Under the pieces are notes generated by a model. It made no database searches. It had not been told where the DNA came from and was given only the letters and a program-made list of their open reading frames with translations. The position numbers and the translations under genes are program-made. Shown here piece by piece: positions 9,678-21,100 of a DNA stretch of 64,000 nt. This stretch comes from SAR324 cluster bacterium. Lineage in GTDB: Bacteria > SAR324 > NAC60-12. The stretch's first letter is position 1, and each line of letters starts with the position of its first letter. The stretch covers positions 36,521-100,520 of the forward strand of contig JANQJU010000048.1 of the NCBI GenBank assembly GCA_028281495.1, written 5' to 3'.

Positions 9678-9944
9678 TCATAGAACTGGTTGCCCTTGTT
9701 TGAGCTTTATAAAATCCGCAATGGCATTCACGGATTTCAGGTTTTGCCAATCGAGGTCATCCATGGTGAATTTGATCTCAAACGTGTTCTCAATATACGT
9801 CATGAGCTGAATGGCAAATAATGAATTAACGAGTCCTTCTCCAAAAATATCGTAACTGAACTCAAGATCTGTTTTTCCAGTATGGCTAACGATGTATTCA
9901 CATATCTGGCTGTGAATTTTTCCTGATGTAGTTTGTTCTGACAT
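9678..9944 (-). CDS. Discrete acyl/peptidyl carrier protein
   Basis: An 88-residue single carrier domain. The phosphopantetheine site is the Ser in GEGLVNSLFAI, followed by the usual helix II-III pattern (LMTYIENTFEI, FTMDDLDWQNL). It starts at an ATG at 9944 with a weak ribosome site. It is the first gene of the minus-strand biosynthetic operon, so the promoter should lie in 9945-10365. Carrier proteins of the FkbJ/ZmaH/PltL kind accompany dehydrogenase and adenylation partners exactly like the two next genes. It probably holds the seryl group while it is oxidised. Confidence 0.92.
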   Translation of the reverse strand: MSEQTTSGKIHSQICEYIVSHTGKTDLEFSYDIFGEGLVNSLFAIQLMTYIENTFEIKFTMDDLDWQNLKSVNAIADFIKLKQGQPVL

Positions 9945-10085
9945 GTTCTTAGTGATGATCTGTGGATAAGGCTTTAGATTAGGTCATTGCTGTTTTGATA
10001 CTCGTATCACTCAACGCAAAATCCTTCTGCAGCTCTTGAAAAAAGCGACTCAGCTCTTACGAAAGTAAACTGATTCACAACATAT

Positions 10086-10099
10086 TGTAATCGATTACA
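10086..10099. promoter_or_regulatory. 14-bp perfect palindrome, candidate operator between divergent units
   Basis: TGTAATCGATTACA reads the same on both strands. It lies in the 421-base non-coding gap (9945-10365) between the minus-strand NRPS-PKS operon and the plus-strand sensor kinase, about 140 bases before the carrier-protein start. The rest of the gap is AT-rich with no convincing gene. A regulator binding here could act on the biosynthetic operon. The regulator is unknown. Confidence 0.4.
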
Positions 10100-10365
10100 T
10101 ATAACGTCCAAATTTGTACGATGAGGTGAATATACAGTAGTTATGACAATTTCAAGATGTTTTTTTCCGATTTTGGAAATTTTATTCCACTCGATTGAGA
10201 AAATTGTCTCGTTTGAAGCAACACCTCTTGACTCAACAATTCCGCAAGCTTGAATTCGACCACCACATAAGACACAGTGGCATCTTATATGCTAGAGGGA
10301 AGCCATTGATGTCACCCGCTTGATAAGCCTCCAGCCCTCTCCAATCAACCGATGGAGAAAATCCA

Positions 10366-13300
10366 ATGTGTTTCGTTTTTGTTATTTTTTTGATGGTTTC
10401 GCACCTTCCAAGAGTTGTTATCCAACGGTTTATGTTGATTGGCATTTTGCTGTTGGGAATATCGATTCAACCGAGTTTCGCCCAAACTCCGTTCGTACTT
10501 TCCGAGAACTTCACGTCTCAACAACTAGGACCGTACCTGGAAATTCTAGCCGACCCTGAAGGTCAGTGGACCTTCGAAGAGGTTCAACACCCACAACGGG
10601 CCAATCAATTTTCCTCCCATCCGTCTCCAACTCTCAGTTTCGGAAATACACACACGGTTTACTGGATACGGCTCACTTTGAGCAATCCGCATCCTAAAGA
10701 CCGATCATGGATCCTCCAATATGGCAATCCCCAGTTAGATGACCTGACGTTATACCGCCCAAAGGATGAAGGGGGATTTCAGCCTACCCAGGTGGGCAAT
10801 ATCTTTCCTTTCACCAACCGAGATATCCAGCATCACTTATTCACGTTCCTGATTGAAACACCTGCCGCCCAAGAGATCGTTCTTTATCTAAGGCTAAATT
10901 CCAATGGCAAGGCCATGAATCTCATTTTTACACTGTGGAGCTTACGCACCTTTGTGGAACAGGGGTTCTATATCCCCACTTTATTGGCAGCTCACCTGTT
11001 GGTCATTGGTTTATTCTTTTTATACGCGATCTATGGATTCATCAGCCTCCGCAATATCAGTTATTTTTATTTTGCAATGTTCACTTTCGGTCGGCTGGGA
11101 ACCACCCTATTCCAATATGGTTTTGATGATTTCCTTTTGTGGACCCATCCTGGTCAAAAGGCCCACTATGCTTTCATCGTTACCATTTTCATAACCCTGA
11201 TTGCCGGTCCCCAATTTGTCCGTCATATCTTGAAATTGCCTCAACACCTTCCCAAGGGAAATCGAGCCGTTCAAGGCCTCCTGTTCTTCATCACGTTGGG
11301 GTTATTCGGAATATGGTGGTTTCCGCTTCCTTGGCATCTTCCCTTCGCTTTGAGTATGGTTCTGTTGACCAATCTGTTGATGCTGGGATTGTGTATTCTG
11401 AGGATTCGACAAGGGTTTCTTCCCGCCTTCTATGTCTTGGCAGGAATCCTATTCCGATTTATGGGAATCGCCTTGGTTATCCTAGCAGTGAGAGGTGAGG
11501 TTGGTAATCCACTATTAGTTCATCTTGGTAACAGTGCGGTGGATATCATTGTGTTATTTTTGTTGCTGATGGTCCTTGCTGCCATTTACCGTGAAGAACG
11601 AAAAGAAAAGGAAAAGGAACGAAAAGAAAAGGAGAAGGCCCAAGCCCAAGCTCACCAACTCCAAGCACAAGTCGTAGAAGAATTACAACGAATGGATCAA
11701 TTGAAAGATGAGTTTTTGGCCAATACATCCCATGAATTGCGCACCCCCTTGCATGGCATCATTGGGGTCTGTGACATAATGACCAAAACTTCCAATCCTC
11801 CCTTGACTCCTCATCAAATTCAACAATTGCAATTGGTCACCAATGGAGCACGTCGCTTGGCCAGTTTAGTGGACGATCTACTCGATTTTTCCAAGATCAA
11901 AAACCAAGAGTTACAACTCAAGCTAGGAGTGGTCGAATTACAGAGCACCATTCGATTGGTGGAACAGTTATGTCTGCCTCTGTTGACCCAAAAACCCATT
12001 CACTTCTTCACCCAACTGCCCGATGAATCGATTTGGGTCCGCGCCGATGAAAACCGCTTGCAACAGATTCTTCTCAACTTATTGAGCAATGCGATCAAAT
12101 TCACTCATGAAGGACAAATCGAAATTCGAGCCAGTCTCGATTTCAAAAACGCCCCCCACTCTGTTGCGGCGTCTCCCACCCAACAGGTCGTCGCAGCGTC
12201 TCCCACCCAACAGGTCGTCATCGAGGTGATTGACACGGGCATTGGCATCCCCTTGGAATTCCAACAACACATTTTCCATCCGTTTGCCCAAACAGATAGC
12301 TCGCTCTCTCGGGAATATGGAGGGACGGGCTTGGGCTTAGCAATCACACGACAATTGGTGGAATTGCATCAAGGCGAATTGCAGGTTGAGAGTAAGGAAG
12401 GCCACGGGTCTCGCTTCTTCTTCACACTCCCTTTAACTTCCTTAGAATCTTCTCAACAGACGGAATCCGTTTCTCCAGACTCTATTTTGCATTTCGATTC
12501 CCCGGTTCGACGACACGATCCATGGACAAACCCAGCATCGGACTTTGTCAAAAAGGAGGCGGCACCTGATACAACCACTTCATCCCTGGAAGCTCCCCTC
12601 ATTTTGGTGGTTGATGACGAACCATTGAACGTCGAAATCCTCAAAACGGCACTTTCCCAACAAGGATATCGTGTCAAAACAGCCATTAACGGGTTCCAGG
12701 CATTGGATTATCTCCAACAGCAAGTTCCCTCCATGATCTTGTTGGATGTGATGATGCCCCGTCTCAATGGGTATGAAGTGTGTCGCCAAATACGAAAACA
12801 TCACAATGAAGCCGAATTGCCCATCATCATGTTAACCGCCAAGAGCCAAGTGCACGATCATGTGGAAGGCTTGCAGGTGGGGGCTAATGATTACTTAACC
12901 AAGCCCTTTTATGCAGAAGAATTATTGGCCCGCGTCCGAAGTCAGTTGCAACAAAAACGGGCAGGAGAAGTCTTACAAGAAATGCAGCGACTGCAATGGG
13001 AAGTCGAACGGGCGCGTCAGGTCGAAGCCGGATTGCGGGTTTCTGAACAAAGGCTCTCCAAACTCCTCGATGTGGTCAATGAAGCCGTGCTTGCCGTCAA
13101 TGAGGCCGGTCAAATCATGTATTGCAATCAATTGTTCCATACTTGGTTGCATTACACGAAAACCGATCTTGCTCATCAATCAGTGACTCGATTGATTCCC
13201 CCGGATACCCTCGCGCATCCCCTCAACCATCTCACGATGGAACACGAGATCAACGATTCGGCTTCCCCCTCCGCCATTGAGCATTACAGTTCCGTATTTT

Positions 13301-13941
13301 TGCAAGATGGTCATGGCAATCCTTGGGAGGGTCAAATGTGGCAAACCTTTTTAGAGCTGGAGGAAGTCATTTGTGTGCTGACCTTTATCCCTCGATCGAC
13401 GGACCCCCAGCCCAAGTTATCGGTGGAGACTCCCCAATGGGTCGGTGCGTTGAATCGCAATCGTGCCCGACTCCAACAACTGATCGATACATTAGCGGAT
13501 TTGCATCCTGCCGATTTGCAATCCCACCCTTTTCTTTTGAAAGAACTGACAACCCTTGATGAAGCACTGGCCCACCTTGTGGAAGTCCGACCTCCGGATA
13601 ACCCGGAAGAACGTTTCAAACACACCTTGGTCGAAGTGATGAATGAATCGCTCCGATGTTGGGAAGCTGCCACCCAAACCTCATCCGTGGACTTAGCCGA
13701 GGCCAGTGGGTTGTGGACATTATACACAGAAGAGAATCGAGTCCGCGCCCGAACCTTAGAGCGTTATTTGCAAATCAAGCAACTTCCGAAAAAACCCCGT
13801 TGGCGGGTTGTTGTGCAAACCGCTCATTTTGTGTTGTCGCATTGCTCCTTACCGGCCGAAGCCCGATCTCCGTTAGAGACTTCATTGAATCGCTTGTTGC
13901 ACTTGATCCACCAACGCAACCTCTCCTACCATGCCAATTAA
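10366..13941 (+). CDS. 7TM-DISM hybrid sensor histidine kinase with receiver and PAS domains
   Basis: 1,191 residues. A signal peptide ends near PSFA|QTP. A periplasmic 7TMR-DISMED2-like sensor (about 40-195) is followed by seven membrane segments (about 204-410) and a charged coiled coil rich in KEKERKEK. HisKA carries His456 in SHELRTPLHG. The HATPase has LLNLLSNAIKF, DTGIGI and GGTGLGLAI. The receiver has Asp794 in LLDVMMP and Lys in LTKPF. A PAS-like domain (about 890-1000) and an unrecognised helical C-terminus follow. GGAG lies 8 bases before the ATG. The output presumably passes through the receiver to an unseen partner, as no DNA-binding response regulator is adjacent. A 27-bp in-frame duplication (12163-12216) sits inside the ATPase domain, in a loop before DTGIGI. 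It lies next to the biosynthetic and RHS loci and could sense for either. Confidence 0.92.
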   Translation: MCFVFVIFLMVSHLPRVVIQRFMLIGILLLGISIQPSFAQTPFVLSENFTSQQLGPYLEILADPEGQWTFEEVQHPQRANQFSSHPSPTLSFGNTHTVYWIRLTLSNPHPKDRSWILQYGNPQLDDLTLYRPKDEGGFQPTQVGNIFPFTNRDIQHHLFTFLIETPAAQEIVLYLRLNSNGKAMNLIFTLWSLRTFVEQGFYIPTLLAAHLLVIGLFFLYAIYGFISLRNISYFYFAMFTFGRLGTTLFQYGFDDFLLWTHPGQKAHYAFIVTIFITLIAGPQFVRHILKLPQHLPKGNRAVQGLLFFITLGLFGIWWFPLPWHLPFALSMVLLTNLLMLGLCILRIRQGFLPAFYVLAGILFRFMGIALVILAVRGEVGNPLLVHLGNSAVDIIVLFLLLMVLAAIYREERKEKEKERKEKEKAQAQAHQLQAQVVEELQRMDQLKDEFLANTSHELRTPLHGIIGVCDIMTKTSNPPLTPHQIQQLQLVTNGARRLASLVDDLLDFSKIKNQELQLKLGVVELQSTIRLVEQLCLPLLTQKPIHFFTQLPDESIWVRADENRLQQILLNLLSNAIKFTHEGQIEIRASLDFKNAPHSVAASPTQQVVAASPTQQVVIEVIDTGIGIPLEFQQHIFHPFAQTDSSLSREYGGTGLGLAITRQLVELHQGELQVESKEGHGSRFFFTLPLTSLESSQQTESVSPDSILHFDSPVRRHDPWTNPASDFVKKEAAPDTTTSSLEAPLILVVDDEPLNVEILKTALSQQGYRVKTAINGFQALDYLQQQVPSMILLDVMMPRLNGYEVCRQIRKHHNEAELPIIMLTAKSQVHDHVEGLQVGANDYLTKPFYAEELLARVRSQLQQKRAGEVLQEMQRLQWEVERARQVEAGLRVSEQRLSKLLDVVNEAVLAVNEAGQIMYCNQLFHTWLHYTKTDLAHQSVTRLIPPDTLAHPLNHLTMEHEINDSASPSAIEHYSSVFLQDGHGNPWEGQMWQTFLELEEVICVLTFIPRSTDPQPKLSVETPQWVGALNRNRARLQQLIDTLADLHPADLQSHPFLLKELTTLDEALAHLVEVRPPDNPEERFKHTLVEVMNESLRCWEAATQTSSVDLAEASGLWTLYTEENRVRARTLERYLQIKQLPKKPRWRVVVQTAHFVLSHCSLPAEARSPLETSLNRLLHLIHQRNLSYHAN
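12163..12216 (+). repeat. 27-bp in-frame tandem duplication in the kinase ATPase domain
   Basis: Two nearly identical 27-bp units encode VAASPTQQV twice, just before the D-T-G-I-G-I box. The copies differ at one or two bases. The insertion falls in a loop between strands and is probably tolerated. Confidence 0.88.
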
Positions 13942-13989
13942 CCCTTCTAGGCACTCCCCGTCTAAATTTTTCCCTGTCGTAGCGAGATG

Positions 13990-14174
13990 ATTCATTTTAG
14001 CCCAACTTTGGCCCACTTCTGAGAAAACCTACTTAACCCACTAACTTCATTAATTTTTATAAATTTTTAACCCTTAATTAACTCTGGTTTCTGCTGGTTT
14101 TCGCCTCCAAAATTCCTCTACGATTTCCTCAGCAACGATCAAGTGTCTGTTTTCCATAAGGGGTTGCTTGATCG
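13990..14174 (+). promoter_or_regulatory. Leader copy 1: conserved promoter-side block plus hairpin
   Basis: This gap after the kinase gene resembles 26822-27002 over its first half, then shares with both other leaders a block starting CTCTGGTTT (14082) and ending CTCTACGATTTCC (14116-14128). An inverted repeat follows: CGATCAAG at 14136-14143 and CTTGATCG at 14167-14174. The small-protein gene starts 61 bases later. The block is conserved in sequence and the stem is not, which suggests conserved structure. The function (promoter, attenuator or leader RNA) is inferred. Confidence 0.6.
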
Positions 14175-14235
14175 CTCAACCGCTTCCGGTCCAATCGAAA
14201 TCCATTTCTCATTCCAAATCAGTAAGGAGGATCTC

Positions 14236-15132
14236 ATGCCATTCGAAATCCAAGGACAACAAGTCAACACGGACAATACGATCGATTTTTCATTTTCAGG
14301 AGCAGTGCAGAAAAGCTGTGTCGGATTTTCAAAGTTCTATTTCACCTATCCAGACAACGACAGCAAAAAAGTCCAACAAATCAGCCTGGATTTGCAAACG
14401 ACTGTGAACGGCTCCGACACCGTGTCCGTTGATGTGCAAGCCACCCTTCAGAACAACGGAAGTGAAAGAATCGATAACTCATCCTCTTATGTGAATGTGG
14501 TGTCAATGGCCCTCACAGAAACCAATGATCCGGTTGTCGTTATGCAAAATGTGAATAACGTCAATGATTCAGCGCCAGCGACGGTGGAGACCTACGGGAC
14601 GGGAGCATACGGAGAAGGACTCTTTTTGTCCGGATTCGATATGTCGTTCAATGGAACGGACCATGAGCTTTATCGAGTCTCAGCCAGCGTGTACGGGACC
14701 GCTGGTAACAACACTGAAGAAATTGAAGGGACCGCCACCATGGAGAATAGCAAAGGAGATAGTAACGATGTCGGAACGATCAATGCCGGGTTCATCGATA
14801 CCCCCTCAACGGCCAATTATTATGCCGTCTATTCCTTAGGGAATTTTAGTAACAACAGCACCGCAACAGTGGATGGTTTTCCTTCGGGCTACGACTGGTC
14901 AAATTGCCAAGTCGTGATCAGTAAATTCCAAGCTGGTTATGAAAATAAGCAGCACAAAGTGACCTATTTGGGCGCAGGAGTCGACTCCTGGAGCTACGAC
15001 GAGGAGACGAACACCCTTACCCTCACCAACGTGGGTGCTTGGATTGGCAACAACACGGCCAAAGAAGATGACGATGACGAGAGCTATTGTAGCGTTACTT
15101 TGTATGCGATTGCTCCGCTGAGCACAAACTAG
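14236..15132 (+). CDS. Small RHS-partner protein H1, three-fold beta repeat, unknown function
   Basis: 298 residues from the ATG at 14236, which has GGAGG six bases upstream. An in-frame start further upstream lacks a ribosome site. There is no signal peptide. Paralogues are H2 (23862) and H3 (28786). All start M-(A/P)-F-E. I see three internal repeats of about 85-100 residues. Each begins with a version of GFSKFxFxY or LSGFxMSF or ISKFxAGY, then an H/K-x-(V/I) strand, and ends in a hydrophobic strand such as VNVVSMAL or SVTLYAIAPL. This pattern recalls beta-sandwich lectins (H-type lectin domains), but I cannot confirm the family. It lies 53 bases before the giant RHS gene and is surely co-expressed. 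A role as receptor-binding adaptor or chaperone for the RHS protein is inference. Confidence 0.82.
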   Translation: MPFEIQGQQVNTDNTIDFSFSGAVQKSCVGFSKFYFTYPDNDSKKVQQISLDLQTTVNGSDTVSVDVQATLQNNGSERIDNSSSYVNVVSMALTETNDPVVVMQNVNNVNDSAPATVETYGTGAYGEGLFLSGFDMSFNGTDHELYRVSASVYGTAGNNTEEIEGTATMENSKGDSNDVGTINAGFIDTPSTANYYAVYSLGNFSNNSTATVDGFPSGYDWSNCQVVISKFQAGYENKQHKVTYLGAGVDSWSYDEETNTLTLTNVGAWIGNNTAKEDDDDESYCSVTLYAIAPLSTN

Positions 15133-15185
15133 ATCCAGGCTATGGAACTTTTGGACTTTGTTAATTCTAACCCATAGGAGTTTCG

Positions 15186-18100
15186 ATGAGCAACCAGCCC
15201 AACCTACCCGCGATTCGCGGATTTCAAATGAGTGCAGACTCCATTGGAAACTTGACATCCAGTGTCAATTTGTTCCGAAGCGACGTCAATTATTCTCATG
15301 ATCTGATCTCTTTACCCGGTCGTATGCCCAATCATGGATTGGACATCAAGATTTCGGCCATGCTTCAAAGCAATGTCTATGAAGATGCAACCACTTGGAA
15401 TCGAGACAAGCCCACTGGAAGCTTAGGGTTGGGTTGGGACCTTCCTATTACCAAAATCATAGTAGAAGACACCTCCTCTCCTTGTAGCGACAACTGGCAA
15501 TACGTTTACTGGGAAGGCAGTCCCAATCCGCTTTATAGAAATCCGACCCCGCCATTTTTATTCGAAGTCGACCCGAAAGTGAGTTCAGAACTCGTGAATG
15601 GAGGCACCGTTCCTGCCGCTTTAGTGACCGAATTTGGAGCATACGGACTCCCCTTAAGCCAACAAGCTGTCTGCACGCAAGCAGCGGATCAATGGGAAAT
15701 CACGGACTCAGGGTACCAACAACAATTCACGTTGAGGGCCAGTGACAGCAGCAACACTTTGTCCGCCTACGATGGGGGGCAATCCTTTCAGTTACAAAAC
15801 TTCCAATTCTGGAAGGTGCTGTATTATCCCCTATACGAGCGATGGGTTGTGATCAAAGACGATGGTTCCATATTCTCGTTTGGTGGGATCACCGAACCGA
15901 CGGCCCAAGGCTATCAAACGTCGCAGGAAAATAGCATTGAATGGGGAGTCCGATGGCTTTCTAACACGAGTGTTCCATTGTGGTCGGGAGCGAGTGCGAC
16001 CAATGAAGGCCAAATTCAACAACAATTTGCCAAGAGCTGGGCGCTTTGCCGAGTGAGTGATCCGTGGGGCGATGCCATCCACTACACTTACAATGGTTGG
16101 GAGCGAGACGAGTCGGGAATGATTCCAGGGGTAGAACAAAAAGTGGGACCGGACGGACTGCCTTATACCAAAGCTCTCTACATAACTAAAGCCACCGATG
16201 TCTTTGGCCAAACGGTCCAGTTTCAGTATGGGGACAAAGTCTTTGACAACAGCACTCCCGAAGCCCCGAAAGAATACCTCGACCCCCATAAAGAAGTTCC
16301 TGATAACGCGCCAAACGCATTTCAGGATTGCTACGAAACCTATTACTTGGATTCTCTAGAAGTCTATAGCACCCAACAGTCTTTGCTTTGTCGCATTCAG
16401 TTTGGCTATGAAGTTTCTCCAGACTCCCAATTTCCAGCATTAGCCAATGTGAATCATTATTCTGGCTTTCTGCAAGGAGCCACTTACAAACGGTTCCTGA
16501 CCTCGATCACCACGGCTTATCCCAGAGGCACTGCCCTGCCTGGCATTTTATTCCGTTATTATTTAGACCCGGACAATATAGAAGAAAACCGAGGGGCAAT
16601 TCGAAGCATCACTTACCCTGAAGGAAGCACTGGGGTGTATCGTTATGAAAAACAAGCCTTGCCCATCTGCAATCGAACCCAAACGATTCCCCCTCCACTG
16701 AAAGACCTCAACTTGTCGACGCCACGAGTCTGGTTCGGGTCCGACTATGCGGTCAATACTTGGTATGACCGAGCTGCCGGAAAACTCTCACTACAAGTCT
16801 TCACTTGGCAGGGTCAGTGGAAACCGTGGCAACTGGACTCCGAAAATCCGTTAATCTTCGACAATTCATCTGGTTTGGATGTGACCAGCTTGGATGTCAT
16901 CGCAAACGAGGATTTCTTTGCCCTAACCTTCAGAACCTCATCGGAAACACAAGCCTATGTGTTCCAAAAAAACAATGCCCAACCGAGTCAATGGGACGCA
17001 GCTACCATTGATGGTGTCACGACCGCTTTGAATACCCCCACCCTCCACTATCCGTCAGACAGCGACATCCAATTTCTCGGTGGGACCAATTTTCTGCTGG
17101 GAGCTTCAATGAGTCGGGTTTCTGACCAACATTTCTACGATGTTGTGACCTATCGCTGGACCACCCGATCCTGGGAAAAACAGTCCTTTTTTCTAGAGAA
17201 TTACAGCTATTTCGCCGCTTCGAATGAGTATTATTCGCGATTCGACATGGAAGGCAATGTGGGCTTGTATTATCTGGATAGCCAATTGCAGTGGCACACG
17301 GGAGACGAGGTCCAGATCGATGATTTGTCCACAGATGCCTACGATTCGCTTGCCGTGGTTCCTGGGATCTCGTTTGTTGTGGCAGCCAAACTCATTCATG
17401 ATGGCACAACCCGCGATTACACTTATTTTATCTTACAATGGGGAGCTGATTACCGGTTTCAAGAGGTTGGAGGATCTTTCACTTTTTCAGACCCCATCGA
17501 ACGTTCTGGGCGATATCCCACCTCGTGGATTCCTCAAATTGTCAACAATTCAATGATCGGCAATGCGGGGCACTTACTCCGATTCAATGGAAAGCTTTGG
17601 CAAGAAAATTCTTCCTTAGCCCCGGCCTACGCTCCTGACTCTGGCTACCAACTACGTTTTGCCTATGGCCCCGATTATGGTCTACTGATCACCGTTTCTG
17701 ATTCAGGCATCCCTTATCCAAATGCCAAGGTGGTGGGGTACGACGCCAATGTCGATTCGGTATCCGATTGGTCACAGCCTCCCACCCAACCGAATCTCCC
17801 TGACACCTCCCCGACCTTTCAGAGCATCACCGACTGGCCTTCTGCCGGAGGAGAAAACTTCCTCAACCTGAGCAATCAGGTGTACTTTCGAGGAAGTTCG
17901 AATCAATGGGAACAGGTCGTCATGGAAGAACCGATGGCCAATCTTCAGCACCTTGTGAATGAAAACGCCCCGAGCACCGTTTGGGAGATCGATAACCAAT
18001 CGTTGATCAATGAGTCCCCTGGATTCATGGCGTTTGCTGCGAGAAAGTCAGAGTCTCCGTTGGCTTATCATGTAGAAGTGATCACTCTGAAAAATGGACA

Positions 18101-21100
18101 ATTCGAAAAATCGGTCGAGGATCTTGCCCATGAGAAAATCTACTTAACCGGCTCGCTTGGCTATGATCCCGGAAGTGGGGTGAATCCTGGCGGTCCTCAT
18201 GCGTTTGTTTCTTTTCCAGAGTCTGCCAACAACCTCGATGAAGCCACTGAAATCTACCTGAACCGTTATGCTCAGAATGCGATTCAAGGCCCGATGAAAC
18301 ACTATTCCGTAATCGGGCTGGATATTGACGATGGGTTTGGGCTGATCTCCCCCACGGTGTACCAAGCCAATCCCGACAAAGCGGCTGCCTCCTCAGACGG
18401 CGAGGTGATTTATTACTTCGAAACCACCACATCTCCCGGTACCAGCAATGCTTCCAACCCCGTATCCGGATACAAAACCACGACTTACCTCAATGGCTGG
18501 GATCTCGAAGCGCAGGACAATTATTATGACATGATGACTGGAATGCTGCTTTCAGAAGAAAATTACGACATCAATCACACCTTAGTTTCTTCTCAAAAAA
18601 ATAAATGGCAGGTCTTTACCGAAGTGTCTGTTTCTGACAGCAACCCTGCCTTAGGGAACCACATGCTGCATGGAGGGTGGATTTGTAATCCGGAGGAAAT
18701 TCAGGTTCAGGACAACGTCACTTCGACCACTGTCCAGGAATTCGTAGCAGAGGGATTCACCGCCCCCTATTCCGGCCAGGTATTGAAGACCACTCAACAA
18801 TTCATCAATGCTTTAGGAGAAACCAATACGATCCACACGATCCACACCTATGCTTATCAATATGATCCCGCCTGTGTCGTATTGAATATGCTACAGCTCC
18901 AAGCACAAACCACTCAAACTTGGGCACAACGTGACCAAGAAGCGATTCCCTTTTCTGCCCATGCCAATACGTACCAAGGTTGGCCCTGCCGTTATGGTGC
19001 GGAAGTTTTGGTGCCAGGCAAACAAGCCGTCTTCGGTTGGAAAAGCGGTCCATTTTCCAATTTTGACTACGATGCCTATTCACCGGATTCTACGGCAACC
19101 GAAAATGTGCAAACCGGCTGGGCAATCAAAAGACTCGTGGTGAGTCGCTCCGACTTAGGGTTGGTTGCCGAAACGATCAATGCTTCCGGGACCCCGACAT
19201 CAGTGCTCTTTTCCAAAGACCAAGCCTATCCTGTAGCCCAATTCGAAAATGCTTCATTAAGCCGCAATCAATGGACCTACCTGGGCTTTGAAGATTACGA
19301 AACCCTCGATCCATGGACTTTTAGTGGGACGGCTTTGGTGGTGGGGGATGCTCATATCGGGGTTACCAGTCTCGGAATGAATCATGGGGCGAGCGCTATC
19401 GTGTCGATCCACCCCAAGGAACATATTTCAACCTATGTGGTTGGATTTTGGGTCAAAACTCCGGGTGATTATCAAACGGACGAAACCAACGGATTCACCG
19501 TCAAGGTTTTGGCGAATGGTGAAGTACAAAGCACAGAGCAAATTGCTTTTCCCGAAACGCAAGGCACATGGGTTTACCAAACTTTGGGCATTCCTCTGGT
19601 CGATGAGGGGAGCCAGCTCTTGCTGGAAGTCAAAGCCGTCAACCAGGCATCCCAACAAATATTGCTCGACAACGTTTTTGTGGGGCCTTTAGTCGGGAAT
19701 CTCACGTCCAGAACCTTTGTTCCCTTCACCCGGCAATTGGAAGCGTCGATGGAATCCAACGGACAAACGCTCCGTACTGTCTACGATTGTTATGAAAACG
19801 AACTGATGACCGTGGGACCGGAAGATCAGGTGAAAGAGTTTTCTCAAGGTTTTCTCTCGCGTCAAGGCAACCCTGAAGACGTATTTGACATCAATAGCCC
19901 CAATGCTGACTGGCTGATTCATCCTGCTCTGGGTGGTTCTGTGGTTCGATTCAATGATGGCAATAGTTGGCAGCAAGTGTGGCAACCCTCTGGGGAAGAT
20001 TCCGATTGGACTGTAGATGGCAACTGTTTAACCCATACGAGCACCACGCCTGACACCTTGACCTGGATTGGACAAATTCCAGAAAGAGCACAAAACCTGG
20101 CCCTCTATTTTGAAGTGATCCCTCAAGGAACGCTCCATGACCCCATTCAACTTTCCTTTTCCGGTGGTTATCAAATCCAATATGATCCGGAAGAAGGGTG
20201 GTCGTTTCTCGCTGCCGATAGCATTTCCATGCAATCCCCCTTAGCCAACCCACCTCAAATGGCTCACCAATGGTTGTTAGTGATCTCTGAAAACCAGATG
20301 ATTTTTACGGGAAATGGACAGTTGTTGTTCAGCCTGCAAGGGCAGTGGGCACTGGATCAACCCCTGCAAATCAACACAGGGAACAATGGGCTTTCCTTTG
20401 CTAATTTGACCACCCTGTTCGATGTTCGAATGGGGCTAAGCTATCAAGATGCCGCGGGTCGAGACCGTCAAACCTTACAACTCCAGGACTTTGATGGAAA
20501 CATGGCTTTGGTGATGGAAACCATCTCCGACACGATGAACCAACAAGTGGCCACCACCCTCAATGCGCCTTCCAACTTTGGGAAAGATCGCGACCTGCCC
20601 CTGTTTGCTTACCGCCCCCACTTTGCCGATGTGAACGGCTTCCTGGAAAACATGGCCTCGACTTGGGAGCTTCAAGGAGATGTTGCCGATTACTATCGGG
20701 GCGAAAAAATCGATGGGTTTGTGATTCCGAATGCCGAGGGATATCCTTACAGGGGGACACGCTATCAAGCTGAACCCGAACCGCGGGTTATTGAACAAGG
20801 GGTCGCCAGCAAGCCTTATGCGATCCATGATGTTCAAACCACCACCTCAGCAGAGCGGCAAACCACACAATATGTCTATTCCAGCAACCAAGGTTCGGAA
20901 GACATTCCTGCCCATAGTTTCTTGGTCAATCAACTGATTTCACCCACAAAAAATCGAAGCGGCCAATGGGTGGATCAAATCTCCCAAACGATTGGAACGA
21001 ACCTCTTGACGCCAGATCGCGTCACCGTTTCTCAAACCAAACAGATCTCGACCTATTCGGCATCGGAATCGGAATCTGCCCAGGAGGGCTGGAAGCTCAC

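Noticed and set aside
6789..9944. Proline-to-pyrrole (PltF/PltE/PltL-type) cassette
   Set aside because: Same gene types, but the adenylation pocket reads D-V-W-H-F-S-L-I-D-K, a serine code and not a proline one.
10233..10445. Minus-strand ORF overlapping the kinase start
   Set aside because: It overlaps the kinase's ribosome site and signal peptide and has no family match.
14082..14131. Sigma-54 promoter in the leader block
   Set aside because: No GG-N10-GC spacing is found in any of the three copies.
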